IMG/VR virus record: IMGVR_UViG_3300037480_000036
Coordinates: 1 to 48,186 of that record
Origin: a virus
Direction: 5' to 3' (one strand)
DNA length: 48,186 nucleotides
Position numbers and translations under genes: made by a program. Positions 41,498 to 48,082 of the stretch are shown here, one piece after another (position 1 is the first letter of the stretch; each line of letters begins with the position of its first letter). A model generated the notes under the pieces. That model worked only from the letters and a program-made list of their open reading frames with translations. It was not told the origin of the DNA and searched no databases.

Positions 41498-43771
41498 CTA
41501 AACTCCCACACGTTTAAACGACTTAACTTGACTACCGTCTGACTTGTGACGTACAGCATGTTCGTAACCTAAGTTGCGTAGCCATTTACCTAGTACAACT
41601 GAACTTGGTTTCTTGTTGTCTGACCACCAGTTATCAGGCATAACAGGTCTGAAGTCTTGGATCTGGAAACCGTCAACATGATCTATCAGTCTACCAGGTC
41701 TACCGTCTGAGAAGTGTGCGTTATCTAAGTATTCCTGTAATCGGTTTTCTTTCTCACTGGCTGTTTGTGCGTTCAGTTCTGTGCCGAACTTAGTCTGTGG
41801 TGCGCGGAATCGGTTATTGACAAACTCATCACTGATAACATGATCACGCAACGCCCAATGTACAGCAGGTGCATGTTCATCAAGGTTAACTGCGTTCATC
41901 ATGTCATCAAAATGCTGTTTCATGTCTGTTTGTGTACGAACAGTTACCGTATTTTTACCAAAGTGCTGTGTCTCAAGTATGAACCAACGACGATCATCAT
42001 GTGCAACACTAATCGGATCTGGCTCATTCGTGAACGCGATGTAGTTACAGAAGTTAGGCATTGTTACTTCTTTCGTACCTTTCGGGTTTATCGTTACACG
42101 TTTCTCTGTGATAAATGGTTTCATGTCATTGGCAACACGACGACTATCTTTGTTTCCCACCTTGATTTCCTCAAACGCAGTTACCGCTGAGTTCTTGGCC
42201 CAATCTTGGAAGTCTGAATTAACAGATTTGTTACCCATCATCTTAGTGTTGTTACTACCCACAGCAGATGTAACCAGCTGAAACAGAATAGATTTACCAT
42301 CACCGCGGCAACCCATTAGTAATGGTAACCAACCCACAAGTTCACCTGTGTGTTGTACCTGCCATGCTAGCCAATCGAGGATAATGTGTTGGTGTTTAAT
42401 ATCTTCAAATAACCAGCAAAGATGTGACTTAATCAGCAGTGTAATACGATCTATTTCTGCCTGTGCTGGACGTTTTGGTTCGTATGGGTAATAAGCGTTA
42501 AGGTATGTCTTGCGCTCATACTCCACAATATCTTCACCACCGGGCATATAAAACAAATCTGCGACCACTATACCGTTACATGCTTCCCATACATCAGATG
42601 CTTTATGTTTCTTGAACGACTTACTGCCGGTCTTAACTGGCATACGATCATGGTGTAGTGCATCAAACGACGTTTTGTTGTAGTCAGTGAGAGAGAATTT
42701 ATCGATGTAACGACCTTGTGTGTTCATTACCCAATTATCACGAAAATAGGTGTAATGAGCGTGTAAGATTCCAATGTCAGGGTTGTCAGCGTCTAACTCA
42801 CCTGATTCTAGCGCCATAGTGAGTGCTGTGTCGGCTTCTACGTTGATATTAGTGTTGTTTACTACCTGTGATGCAAAAACCTCTGAGGCTTGCGCTATGG
42901 GCTTAATATACGGTGCGTCGCGTCGAGGTGTGCTGAACCCTGCTGTCCATGCCGATTCAAGTGTTGCTATCACTTCAGATCGTTCACAACCGGCTTTCAT
43001 GGCTGAGTCGAATAACAGGGTGTGTGATGCTTGACTGTCTAACGCTCCACCAGCAACAAGTCCTGCTACGGTCACTGCCAATGTGTTCAGTGTGGCGTTA
43101 CGACCGCCATCTTCTGTGTTCTCCATCTCATCACATGCTATGTGTAACCAATCTTCAGCAAGTTGTATCTGATGATCTGAACATTTGATTGTGCTGTCGA
43201 AGTCCTGCTGAACGTGTGTTGTTTCACGTTTAAGTTGATCTGTGATGATGGATGGTGCTGTTGGATAGCTGTCAGACGCTCTGAGAAGCGCTGTCTTGGA
43301 TTCTTTCAAGTAACACAACTGATTACCCGTTTTGATGTCGATATGCTTCCAGAAGTGTTCTAGGGTGCCTGAATTCGATTGTTTGAAGTCTGTTACGTTG
43401 AACTCTGGTGGTGCGATGAAGAAAAAGTGCAGTGAAGTCATCTCACTGTTCCACTGTACTAAACATTCATCAAATAGCGTTTGTGCCGATGTGAAGCCTA
43501 GCGCGGTGGCTAGTTCATCTGTTGAAGGTATCTCACCTACTGCCTCTGGTTTGTTTCCATCATAGTCCACCAGCACCAGATTGTTTAAGCGAATACCTAC
43601 ACGATCACTGTCAGATGCTTTGGCCCACAGTTGATGATCGTCAGGGTACGTTTGCTTGAGTTTGTAAGGTGCTGGACGTTTGCCTTTCTCACCACACCAA
43701 TCTGCGTAAGGTATGAGGTCGTATGATTGTTTGATTTCAGATGGGATCTGTCTTACAATGTCGATCGACAT
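41498..43771 (-). CDS. Primase-helicase, prim-pol plus DUF5906/SF3-type
   Basis: A 757-residue replication initiator type protein. The N-terminal part has a primase-polymerase-like pair: LVLVDYDGN near 66 and LHFFFIAP near 113. The C-terminal ATPase has Walker A MGCRGDGKSILF near 490, Walker B VTAFEEIK near 530 and a sensor stretch NYIAFTNEPDPI near 575, then DDRRWFILE. It resembles D5/P4-alpha-like helicase-primases. It lies beside the repeat-rich region 43860-44190, which supports an origin there. AAGGAG precedes the ATG. Confidence 0.88.
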   Translation of the reverse strand: MSIDIVRQIPSEIKQSYDLIPYADWCGEKGKRPAPYKLKQTYPDDHQLWAKASDSDRVGIRLNNLVLVDYDGNKPEAVGEIPSTDELATALGFTSAQTLFDECLVQWNSEMTSLHFFFIAPPEFNVTDFKQSNSGTLEHFWKHIDIKTGNQLCYLKESKTALLRASDSYPTAPSIITDQLKRETTHVQQDFDSTIKCSDHQIQLAEDWLHIACDEMENTEDGGRNATLNTLAVTVAGLVAGGALDSQASHTLLFDSAMKAGCERSEVIATLESAWTAGFSTPRRDAPYIKPIAQASEVFASQVVNNTNINVEADTALTMALESGELDADNPDIGILHAHYTYFRDNWVMNTQGRYIDKFSLTDYNKTSFDALHHDRMPVKTGSKSFKKHKASDVWEACNGIVVADLFYMPGGEDIVEYERKTYLNAYYPYEPKRPAQAEIDRITLLIKSHLCWLFEDIKHQHIILDWLAWQVQHTGELVGWLPLLMGCRGDGKSILFQLVTSAVGSNNTKMMGNKSVNSDFQDWAKNSAVTAFEEIKVGNKDSRRVANDMKPFITEKRVTINPKGTKEVTMPNFCNYIAFTNEPDPISVAHDDRRWFILETQHFGKNTVTVRTQTDMKQHFDDMMNAVNLDEHAPAVHWALRDHVISDEFVNNRFRAPQTKFGTELNAQTASEKENRLQEYLDNAHFSDGRPGRLIDHVDGFQIQDFRPVMPDNWWSDNKKPSSVVLGKWLRNLGYEHAVRHKSDGSQVKSFKRVGV

Positions 43772-43788
43772 AGATGTTCTCCTTAATT

Positions 43789-43826
43789 AAGCCCGATATT
43801 TGCTCCCACAGCTCATCGGGCTTTTT
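43789..43826 (+). terminator. Forward-facing terminator upstream of the primase gene
   Basis: AAGCCCGAT (43789-43797), 16-nt loop, ATCGGGCTT (43814-43822) and a T run on the forward strand. On the reverse strand the T run is missing, and the stem lies 18 nt before the primase ATG. It may insulate the origin from read-through or act as a 5' leader hairpin. Confidence 0.7.
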
Positions 43827-44253
43827 TGTGTCCGAAGATAATAGCAACTGCTTTACATGCTTGCAATGCCAATTTACCTAGTTACCTAGCCATTCCTAGT
43901 TCTAAACCTCGTTTGCGTCAGTGTTTACGGGGGTTCGTACCTACTTACCTACTATTATTAAAATATATATATATATATATATAATACATATACACATACA
44001 GGTGCACATGCACACACATATATATGTGTATACATGTTATTATTATAGTAAGTCTGCTTTTTTTTAGGTAACTAGGTCAACCCTAGTAAAATCAACTACT
44101 TATGGCAATTCAGATAAGACACAAAACTAGGTAACACGCGATTATTGACGTTTTTATATATACTCGCGTTAGTATATATAAAAATTAGCATCTGCGACAG
44201 GTGTGTGTTACCCTATCCTACATTATCTACTTTATATATAAGGATGGAACGAT
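43827..44253. other. Repeat-rich non-coding region, candidate replication origin
   Basis: No gene. It holds 8-bp tandem units ACCTAGTT/ACCTACTT at 43876-43888 and 43938-43953, their inverted copy TAGGTAACTAGGT at 44065-44077 (perfect 13-bp inverse of 43876-43888), a single ACTAGGTAAC at 44126-44135, an (AT)n tract near 43963-43982, and a 16-bp palindrome ACACATATATATGTGT at 44014-44029. Iteron-like boxes around an AT-rich tract beside the primase-helicase gene fit an origin. Confidence 0.6.
44151..44184. repeat. Perfect 13-bp inverted repeat
   Basis: TTTTTATATATAC, 8-nt spacer TCGCGTTA, GTATATATAAAAA. It lies 70 bp before the 44254 gene. It could form a cruciform at the origin or a protein-binding site. 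Confidence 0.85.
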
Positions 44254-44748
44254 ATGGAAAACAAACTGGCACATTTAGTGTGGTTAGGTATGAAAAACGA
44301 TGGTGATGTATGTGATGATTGGGAAGATTTCCAAGTGTTTTGTAATTGGTTCTTGGATCAATGTCCGAGTAAAGGTACGTTCTTCAAAGTACCTGGTGAG
44401 TATTCACCTAAATCATGTTGGTTGCACACTGTTAATAAATATAATTTCTACAACCCATCGGGTGAACGTGTTGGATCTGACAACCTTTCCGAACTGTGTA
44501 AAGCCAACAACCTTAGTTACAAGTCAATGTTGGCGGTGAACAACGGGAGTGCCAACACACATAAAGGTTGGTATAAAGACATCAAGAATAAACCTGTTGT
44601 TAAGGTTTATCACATGTGTGCACCTAATCACGAATATGTGCAGATTGACAACCTTGCATTGCATTGTAGAAAGTATGGTTTGAACTATCAGTCAATGATG
44701 AAGGTTTTGAACGGTAGTCAGCAACATCACAAGGGTTGGTATAAGTAG
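44254..44748 (+). CDS. Protein with two homing-endonuclease-associated DNA-binding repeats
   Basis: A 164-residue protein. Residues about 75-107 (DNLSELCKANNLSYKSMLAV...HKGWYK) and 131-164 (DNLALHCRKYGLNYQSMMKV...HHKGWYK) are two copies of the NUMOD-like unit that forms the DNA-binding tail of many HNH homing endonucleases. No HNH or GIY-YIG motif is seen in the rest. It is thus a stand-alone binder or a remnant of a homing enzyme. AAGGA precedes the ATG. Confidence 0.72.
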   Translation: MENKLAHLVWLGMKNDGDVCDDWEDFQVFCNWFLDQCPSKGTFFKVPGEYSPKSCWLHTVNKYNFYNPSGERVGSDNLSELCKANNLSYKSMLAVNNGSANTHKGWYKDIKNKPVVKVYHMCAPNHEYVQIDNLALHCRKYGLNYQSMMKVLNGSQQHHKGWYK

Positions 44749-44800
44749 TTATGAATTGCTATTATAATGTACAAACACACTACTATAAGAGGAAGTAAAC

Positions 44801-44962
44801 ATGGCAGAAGTAAAGAAGAAAGCACCTAAAGCACCTAAAGCACCTAAAAAGGTTGAACTAGCTAACGTGCTGAAGGTTAAGAACCAGAAGGGTAAAGAGT
44901 TCGAGGTTAGTAAAGCGTACTACCTTAACAACAAGCATAAGCTAACGCTCATCGATGCGTAA
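44801..44962 (+). CDS. Small Lys-rich protein with KAP repeats
   Basis: A 53-residue frame found by reading, ATG 44801 after GAGGA. It begins MAEVKKKAPKAPKAPKK and continues as a basic, possibly beta-rich protein (EVSKAYYLNNKHKLTLIDA). It overlaps the HNH gene start by 8 nt, so both may be made together near the packaging site. A TATAAT at 44764-44769 may be its -10. Unknown function; DNA contact likely from charge. Confidence 0.68.
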   Translation: MAEVKKKAPKAPKAPKKVELANVLKVKNQKGKEFEVSKAYYLNNKHKLTLIDA

Positions 44963-45350
44963 GATATGCTCCTACCCTGGCTGTAATACTCCTGTTGAAG
45001 TTGATGACTTTGATAGGAGTTCACCGCGCTGTTTCGCCCATCCTGCAACACATACACCTAAGAAAATATACGCCCACCACTACCATGATGGTAAGAACAT
45101 CTATCACACTTATCGATGGCGTAAACTCAGACAAGCTTATGCTGAAAAGAATCCACTGTGTGAACACTGCTTACGTTACGACATACTTACACCTGTTGAT
45201 GTTGTGGATCATGTACGTGAAGTTAAAGATGGCGGTGAACCATTCGACTATAACAACTTAATGTCCATGTGTCGTAGTTGTCATTCTGCTAAGACCATCA
45301 AAGAACGTAGAAAGCGTAACAAGAAAGGAAGTATGTTGAGTGATTTTTAG
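44955..45350 (+). CDS. HNH endonuclease, HK97 gp74-like (packaging-associated)
   Basis: A 131-residue protein. It has YRWRKLRQAYAEKNPLCEHC near 50, then VVDHVREVKDGG with the HNH His, YNNLMSMCRSCHSAKT with Asn and second Cys pair, and a Lys/Arg-rich end. This is the HK97 gp74 type, which helps terminase cut cos DNA and normally sits directly before terS. Here about 3 kb of other DNA separates it from the window end, or from terS if the ends join. Confidence 0.88.
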   Translation: MRKICSYPGCNTPVEVDDFDRSSPRCFAHPATHTPKKIYAHHYHDGKNIYHTYRWRKLRQAYAEKNPLCEHCLRYDILTPVDVVDHVREVKDGGEPFDYNNLMSMCRSCHSAKTIKERRKRNKKGSMLSDF

Positions 45351-45375
45351 TTTCTTTGTGTTATACTGACAACAC

Positions 45376-45430
45376 GCACCGCACCTTATCGCTGTAGAGA
45401 TACAGCACCCTTTACTCTACTGGTGCAAAT
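45376..45430 (+). promoter_or_regulatory. Structured 5' leader of the HNH/AP2 gene
   Basis: GCTGTA-GAGA-TACAGC hairpin at 45391-45406, flanked by two GCACC copies (45376-45385) that can pair with GGTGC at 45422-45426, which is next to the start codon. A TATACT at 45362-45367 may be the promoter -10. The fold could limit translation of the nuclease. Confidence 0.5.
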
Positions 45431-45946
45431 ATGAAGTTATCCTCAGAACAACTCAAGTCATTATTCAAGAACTACAACTACGACCCACTGACAGGTTATG
45501 TTTCATCTAAACTTGGCCATGTTTATCGTTCTGTCGCGCGAGGTTATCCTGTTCATGTGACAAAAACAAACGGTAAAAAAATAAGAATACCACTACATAG
45601 GATGATAGTAGCAGCTCATACCGATGGTTCAATTGATGAGTTAGACGTAGACCACATCAACGGTGTTCGTGATGACAATAGACTTTCCAACCTTAGAACT
45701 GTAACCAGAAGTAACAACAGGCGTAACTCAGCCAAGCCAAGGAACAACCGTTCTGGTGTGGTAGGAGTGTGTTGGCATAAACACCAGAGAAAATGGGAGG
45801 TTAAGTTGTTACACAGAACCATCGGTTACTCTCGTGATTTCTTCGAGGCGTGTTGTATAAGAAAGAGCGGTGAGAATAAAATAGGTGGATTTACAAATAG
45901 ACATGGTTCAGAACGTGTTTACGTTAATTCAAACGACAACATGTAA
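45431..45946 (+). CDS. HNH homing endonuclease with AP2-like C terminus
   Basis: A 171-residue probable selfish nuclease. The HNH_3 core is clear: IPLHRMIVAAH near 57, LDVDHINGVRDDNRLSNLRTVTRSNNRRN near 75. The C-terminal AP2-like DNA-binding part (SGVVGVCWHKHQRKWEVKL, then FFEACCIRKSGENK) appears intact. It has no strong ribosome site. A 33-bp tandem repeat array begins exactly at its stop codon. It probably inserted between packaging and accessory genes. Confidence 0.87.
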   Translation: MKLSSEQLKSLFKNYNYDPLTGYVSSKLGHVYRSVARGYPVHVTKTNGKKIRIPLHRMIVAAHTDGSIDELDVDHINGVRDDNRLSNLRTVTRSNNRRNSAKPRNNRSGVVGVCWHKHQRKWEVKLLHRTIGYSRDFFEACCIRKSGENKIGGFTNRHGSERVYVNSNDNM

Positions 45947-46092
45947 AAAAAGTAACGATCCATATGGGGTGTTCTCAGAAAAAAGTAACGATCCATATGG
46001 GGTGTTCTCAGAAAAAAGTAACGATCCATATGGGGTGTTCTCAGAAAAAAGTAACGATCCATATGGGGTGTTCTCAGAAAAAAGTAACGATC
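45946..46092. repeat. 33-bp tandem repeat array, four perfect copies plus a partial
   Basis: Copies at 45946-45978, 45979-46011, 46012-46044, 46045-46077 and a 15-bp partial 46078-46092. Each unit runs from six A residues through GTAACGATC and the palindrome CCATATGG to GTTCTCAG. All four copies are identical, so expansion is recent or selected. No spacers, so not CRISPR. Confidence 0.97.
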
Positions 46093-46100
46093 TAGGCCTG

Positions 46101-46224
46101 ATTTTGCTAAGTTATTGATTTTTAACCGATTTTTACATCAATTTCGCTAAGTTATTGATTTTTAACCGATTTTTAGGTTGATTTTGATGACCGTTCATCA
46201 TTTTCCTATATAAATCAATAACTT
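46101..46224. repeat. 40-bp direct repeats with TAAGTTATTGATTT boxes
   Basis: Two copies at 46101-46140 and 46141-46180, then a short partial copy. Each contains TAAGTTATTGATTT and ACCGATTTTTA. A perfect inverse AAATCAATAACTTA lies at about 46211-46224, and a relative (AAGTCATTGATTTATAACG) near 48115. Iteron-like. Confidence 0.85.
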
Positions 46225-46512
46225 ACGTGTTTTAACTTTCTACCGGTTGCACCTGGTATCAATTTTCCTTTCTATATAACGAGCTGTAAAAAATCCCTTC
46301 TATATAGTGTGAATAAGTATATATACGTATGCGCACTTGTTCAAACCACCTAAGTTGTTGTTTCATAAGGGAAATTCACCTCTTTTTAACTATTTAGTTG
46401 ATGATATTTGTAAATAATTAAAATAAAGTTAACTATTTACTTGAATTAATAATCAAACGGATATATCTTGTGGGTGTCGAAACAAAAACATTAACCAATA
46501 AGGCGCAACATT
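46225..46512. other. AT-rich non-coding stretch before the small-gene cluster
   Basis: No gene seen. Contains TTAACTATTTA(G/C)TTGA twice (about 46396-46411 and 46430-46445) and two CTATATA boxes. TTGAAT near 46442 with TATATC near 46461 could be a weak promoter for the small genes. Confidence 0.4.
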
Positions 46513-46689
46513 ATGACAAACTTAAAAATTGATGATTTACCACTTATTTTATTAGGTGTTTTTTTACTAATAATAATCGTTCAAATTTTCAACATTTTTT
46601 TATTATTCGCAGCGCCTTTGTTAATGCTTAAAGCATTGGGTTACACGCTAGGCGCGTTTGTATTTTCAGCAATTATTTTATGGGCGTAA
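46513..46689 (+). CDS. Small two-segment membrane protein
   Basis: A 58-residue frame found by reading, ATG 46513 after AAGGCG. Residues 10-36 (LILLGVFLLIIIVQIF and on) and 42-57 (GYTLGAFVFSAIILWA) are hydrophobic. It begins the right-end cluster of small genes. Role unknown; such early membrane peptides may affect host envelope functions. Confidence 0.62.
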   Translation: MTNLKIDDLPLILLGVFLLIIIVQIFNIFLLFAAPLLMLKALGYTLGAFVFSAIILWA

Positions 46690-46694
46690 ACAAC

Positions 46695-46853
46695 ATGACT
46701 AAATCACAGATGAAGTGGGCAAAACAACACGATTGGTTTATTACGGCTCGATGTCGTAAAGGTGTATACAGTGTTACGGTTTCAGAGACTGAAGAAAGTA
46801 CTGTAATTAAATTCACTTGTTTTACCGCACTAAAAATTTGGGCGGGTTACTAA
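46695..46853 (+). CDS. Small hypothetical protein
   Basis: A 52-residue frame found by reading, beginning MTKSQMKWAKQHDWFITAR. Mixed alpha/beta character with basic residues; an ATG at 46680 overlapping the previous gene would add five residues. No strong ribosome site is seen. Not recognised. Confidence 0.5.
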   Translation: MTKSQMKWAKQHDWFITARCRKGVYSVTVSETEESTVIKFTCFTALKIWAGY

Positions 46854-46854
46854 A

Positions 46855-46941
46855 ATGATCACTTACTTATTACAGATAACATTTATTATGGTTTTATCGG
46901 GCACGTTCGCCCTTCATGCAATTACATCATTAGCACTTTAA
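46855..46941 (+). CDS. Possible 28-residue membrane micropeptide
   Basis: A very short frame, ATG right after the previous stop, giving MITYLLQITFIMVLSGTFAL and eight more residues, nearly all hydrophobic. Position in a tight run supports it; length and lack of a ribosome site do not. Low confidence. Confidence 0.35.
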   Translation: MITYLLQITFIMVLSGTFALHAITSLAL

Positions 46942-46955
46942 AAGGAAAATATATT

Positions 46956-47546
46956 ATGAAAACTATCACAACTTGTCATTTTGAAATCGATTGTAAAGGC
47001 GCATTAAAAGAGCTGTCTATTACACAAAAAGCATTTAGTGTAATTATGGGCGTAACTGAGCAAGCAGTTAGTGGGTGGGTTAAAAATAAATCTTTTCCTG
47101 TGTATGCGGTCGAATGGCTCAAATTGCAAATAGAAGCTAACACTATTATCACGTGTGAAAAACAACGCGGCAAAGATGCTTTAAAACGTCATCAAGATAG
47201 TGTTATCAGTGAACGCAATTATCTTGATAATGTCGAAGCTATAGCGGATCAAGTTTGGGATCGAGCTATTGAACAATACGAAGACGATAACGGGGAAAAA
47301 GCAACAGAGGAAAGCGAGTTAATCGACATTATCAGCTATTACGATCTAGATCATGATGCTGTTGATCAAGATGAATGGATGATATACACACGTTTTCACA
47401 GTGCTATTTGTCAACATAGCGAGAATCAAGACGCATATGAAGACATGGGACCGTTGGAAGGTGATTTTGCTCGTATTACTCAAATAGTGGCATTCTATGC
47501 AATGTTACAAGACGTTAATGAAACACTACAAGATAAGGAGCTATAA
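46956..47546 (+). CDS. XRE/Cro-type HTH protein with conserved phage C-terminal domain
   Basis: A 196-residue protein. Residues about 14-55 (LKELSITQKAFSVIMGVTEQAVSGWVKNKSFPVYAVEWLK) are a Cro/C1-type helix-turn-helix. The acidic C-terminal part has DAVDQDEWMIYTRFHSAICQHSENQDAYEDMG, a block I recognise from small conserved phage and plasmid proteins of unknown function (W-x-I-Y-T, then S-x-N-x-D-A). The fusion suggests a regulator. It could act on the nearby repeats. AAAGGAAAAT lies before the ATG. Confidence 0.72.
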   Translation: MKTITTCHFEIDCKGALKELSITQKAFSVIMGVTEQAVSGWVKNKSFPVYAVEWLKLQIEANTIITCEKQRGKDALKRHQDSVISERNYLDNVEAIADQVWDRAIEQYEDDNGEKATEESELIDIISYYDLDHDAVDQDEWMIYTRFHSAICQHSENQDAYEDMGPLEGDFARITQIVAFYAMLQDVNETLQDKEL

Positions 47547-47579
47547 CCATGATTACTATGTTAAAGAGGAGTGCTAATC

Positions 47580-47813
47580 ATGAAAAAATTAGCAGATGAG
47601 TTGGTGAACAATGCAGTGACAGACATATGTAATGCGGTAGAAGAAGCTAATGTAGCAGGTTTTGAGTGGTACGAAATTGATGATTGTAATTACCTTGTAC
47701 ACTTCCATGACGGTAGTGCAGTGAAGATAAACGAGAGTAATACTACTCCTATCATTTCCAAGGTGAACGACTACTATGAAGCAGTAGGTAACGACTACAA
47801 AGAGGAGTGCTAA
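47580..47813 (+). CDS. Small hypothetical protein
   Basis: A 77-residue acidic protein starting MKKLADELVNNAVTDICNAV, with a beta-rich middle (FEWYEIDDCNYLVHFHDGSAVKI). ATG 47580 is chosen for its AAGAGGAG site; a GTG at 47571 is in the site itself. A 16-codon frame at 47549-47599 overlaps its start and may couple translation. Not recognised. Confidence 0.62.
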   Translation: MKKLADELVNNAVTDICNAVEEANVAGFEWYEIDDCNYLVHFHDGSAVKINESNTTPIISKVNDYYEAVGNDYKEEC

Positions 47814-47815
47814 TC

Positions 47816-47971
47816 ATGATCACTATCATCACGCAGCGACAATATGAGATCATGCTGAACAATAGTGATTACGTTGTTACTTCTGAAGGGTATGGTCTGC
47901 ACTTCGTAACATGTATCAAAGGTGTGTATTACTCGCTAGTAGGGAATCAGTCTTACTTGTTCAACAAATGA
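47816..47971 (+). CDS. Small hypothetical protein
   Basis: A 51-residue frame found by reading, starting MITIITQRQYEIMLNNSDYV and ending VGNQSYLFNK. Its ribosome site and start region repeat exactly those of the 47580 gene. Its end resembles the NLYLFNR end of the GGPLDGQ proteins, but the motif itself is absent. It is the last gene before the terminator. Confidence 0.62.
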   Translation: MITIITQRQYEIMLNNSDYVVTSEGYGLHFVTCIKGVYYSLVGNQSYLFNK

Positions 47972-47996
47972 CAACCTCAACAGCTCAACAAACTAG

Positions 47997-48018
47997 CCGC
48001 TATTATAGCGGTTTTTTT
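47997..48018 (+). terminator. Rho-independent terminator of the right-end cluster
   Basis: CCGCT-ATTAT-AGCGG (perfectly symmetric 15-mer) followed by seven T residues, 25 nt after the last gene. Confidence 0.92.
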
Positions 48019-48059
48019 GTGCCTAAAATTCCTCTGGTTTTAATTCGGTTCCGATTATG

Positions 48060-48082
48060 TAGATGATAACGATTATCATCTA
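48060..48082. promoter_or_regulatory. 10-bp inverted repeat, operator-like
   Basis: TAGATGATAA-CGA-TTATCATCTA, perfect. It lies between the last terminator and the window end. It looks like a dimeric repressor site; similarity to a Fur box is only partial (about 13 of 19 positions by eye). Confidence 0.6.

Noticed and set aside
41494-41559. N-terminal extension of the PAPS-reductase-like protein
   Set aside because: The extension overlaps the primase-helicase gene; ATG 41493 is followed directly by the PP-loop strand and has a ribosome site.
45946-46092. Possible CRISPR array
   Set aside because: Identical units abut directly with no spacers and no cas genes nearby.
45885-46118. Reading frame with four copies of an 11-residue repeat
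   Set aside because: It starts with GTG inside the HNH/AP2 gene and lacks a ribosome site; its repeats are simply the 33-bp DNA array read in frame. Kept only as a DNA repeat.
48060-48082. Fur box
   Set aside because: Only about 13 of 19 positions match the Fur consensus by eye and no iron-related gene is present; left as an unnamed dyad.
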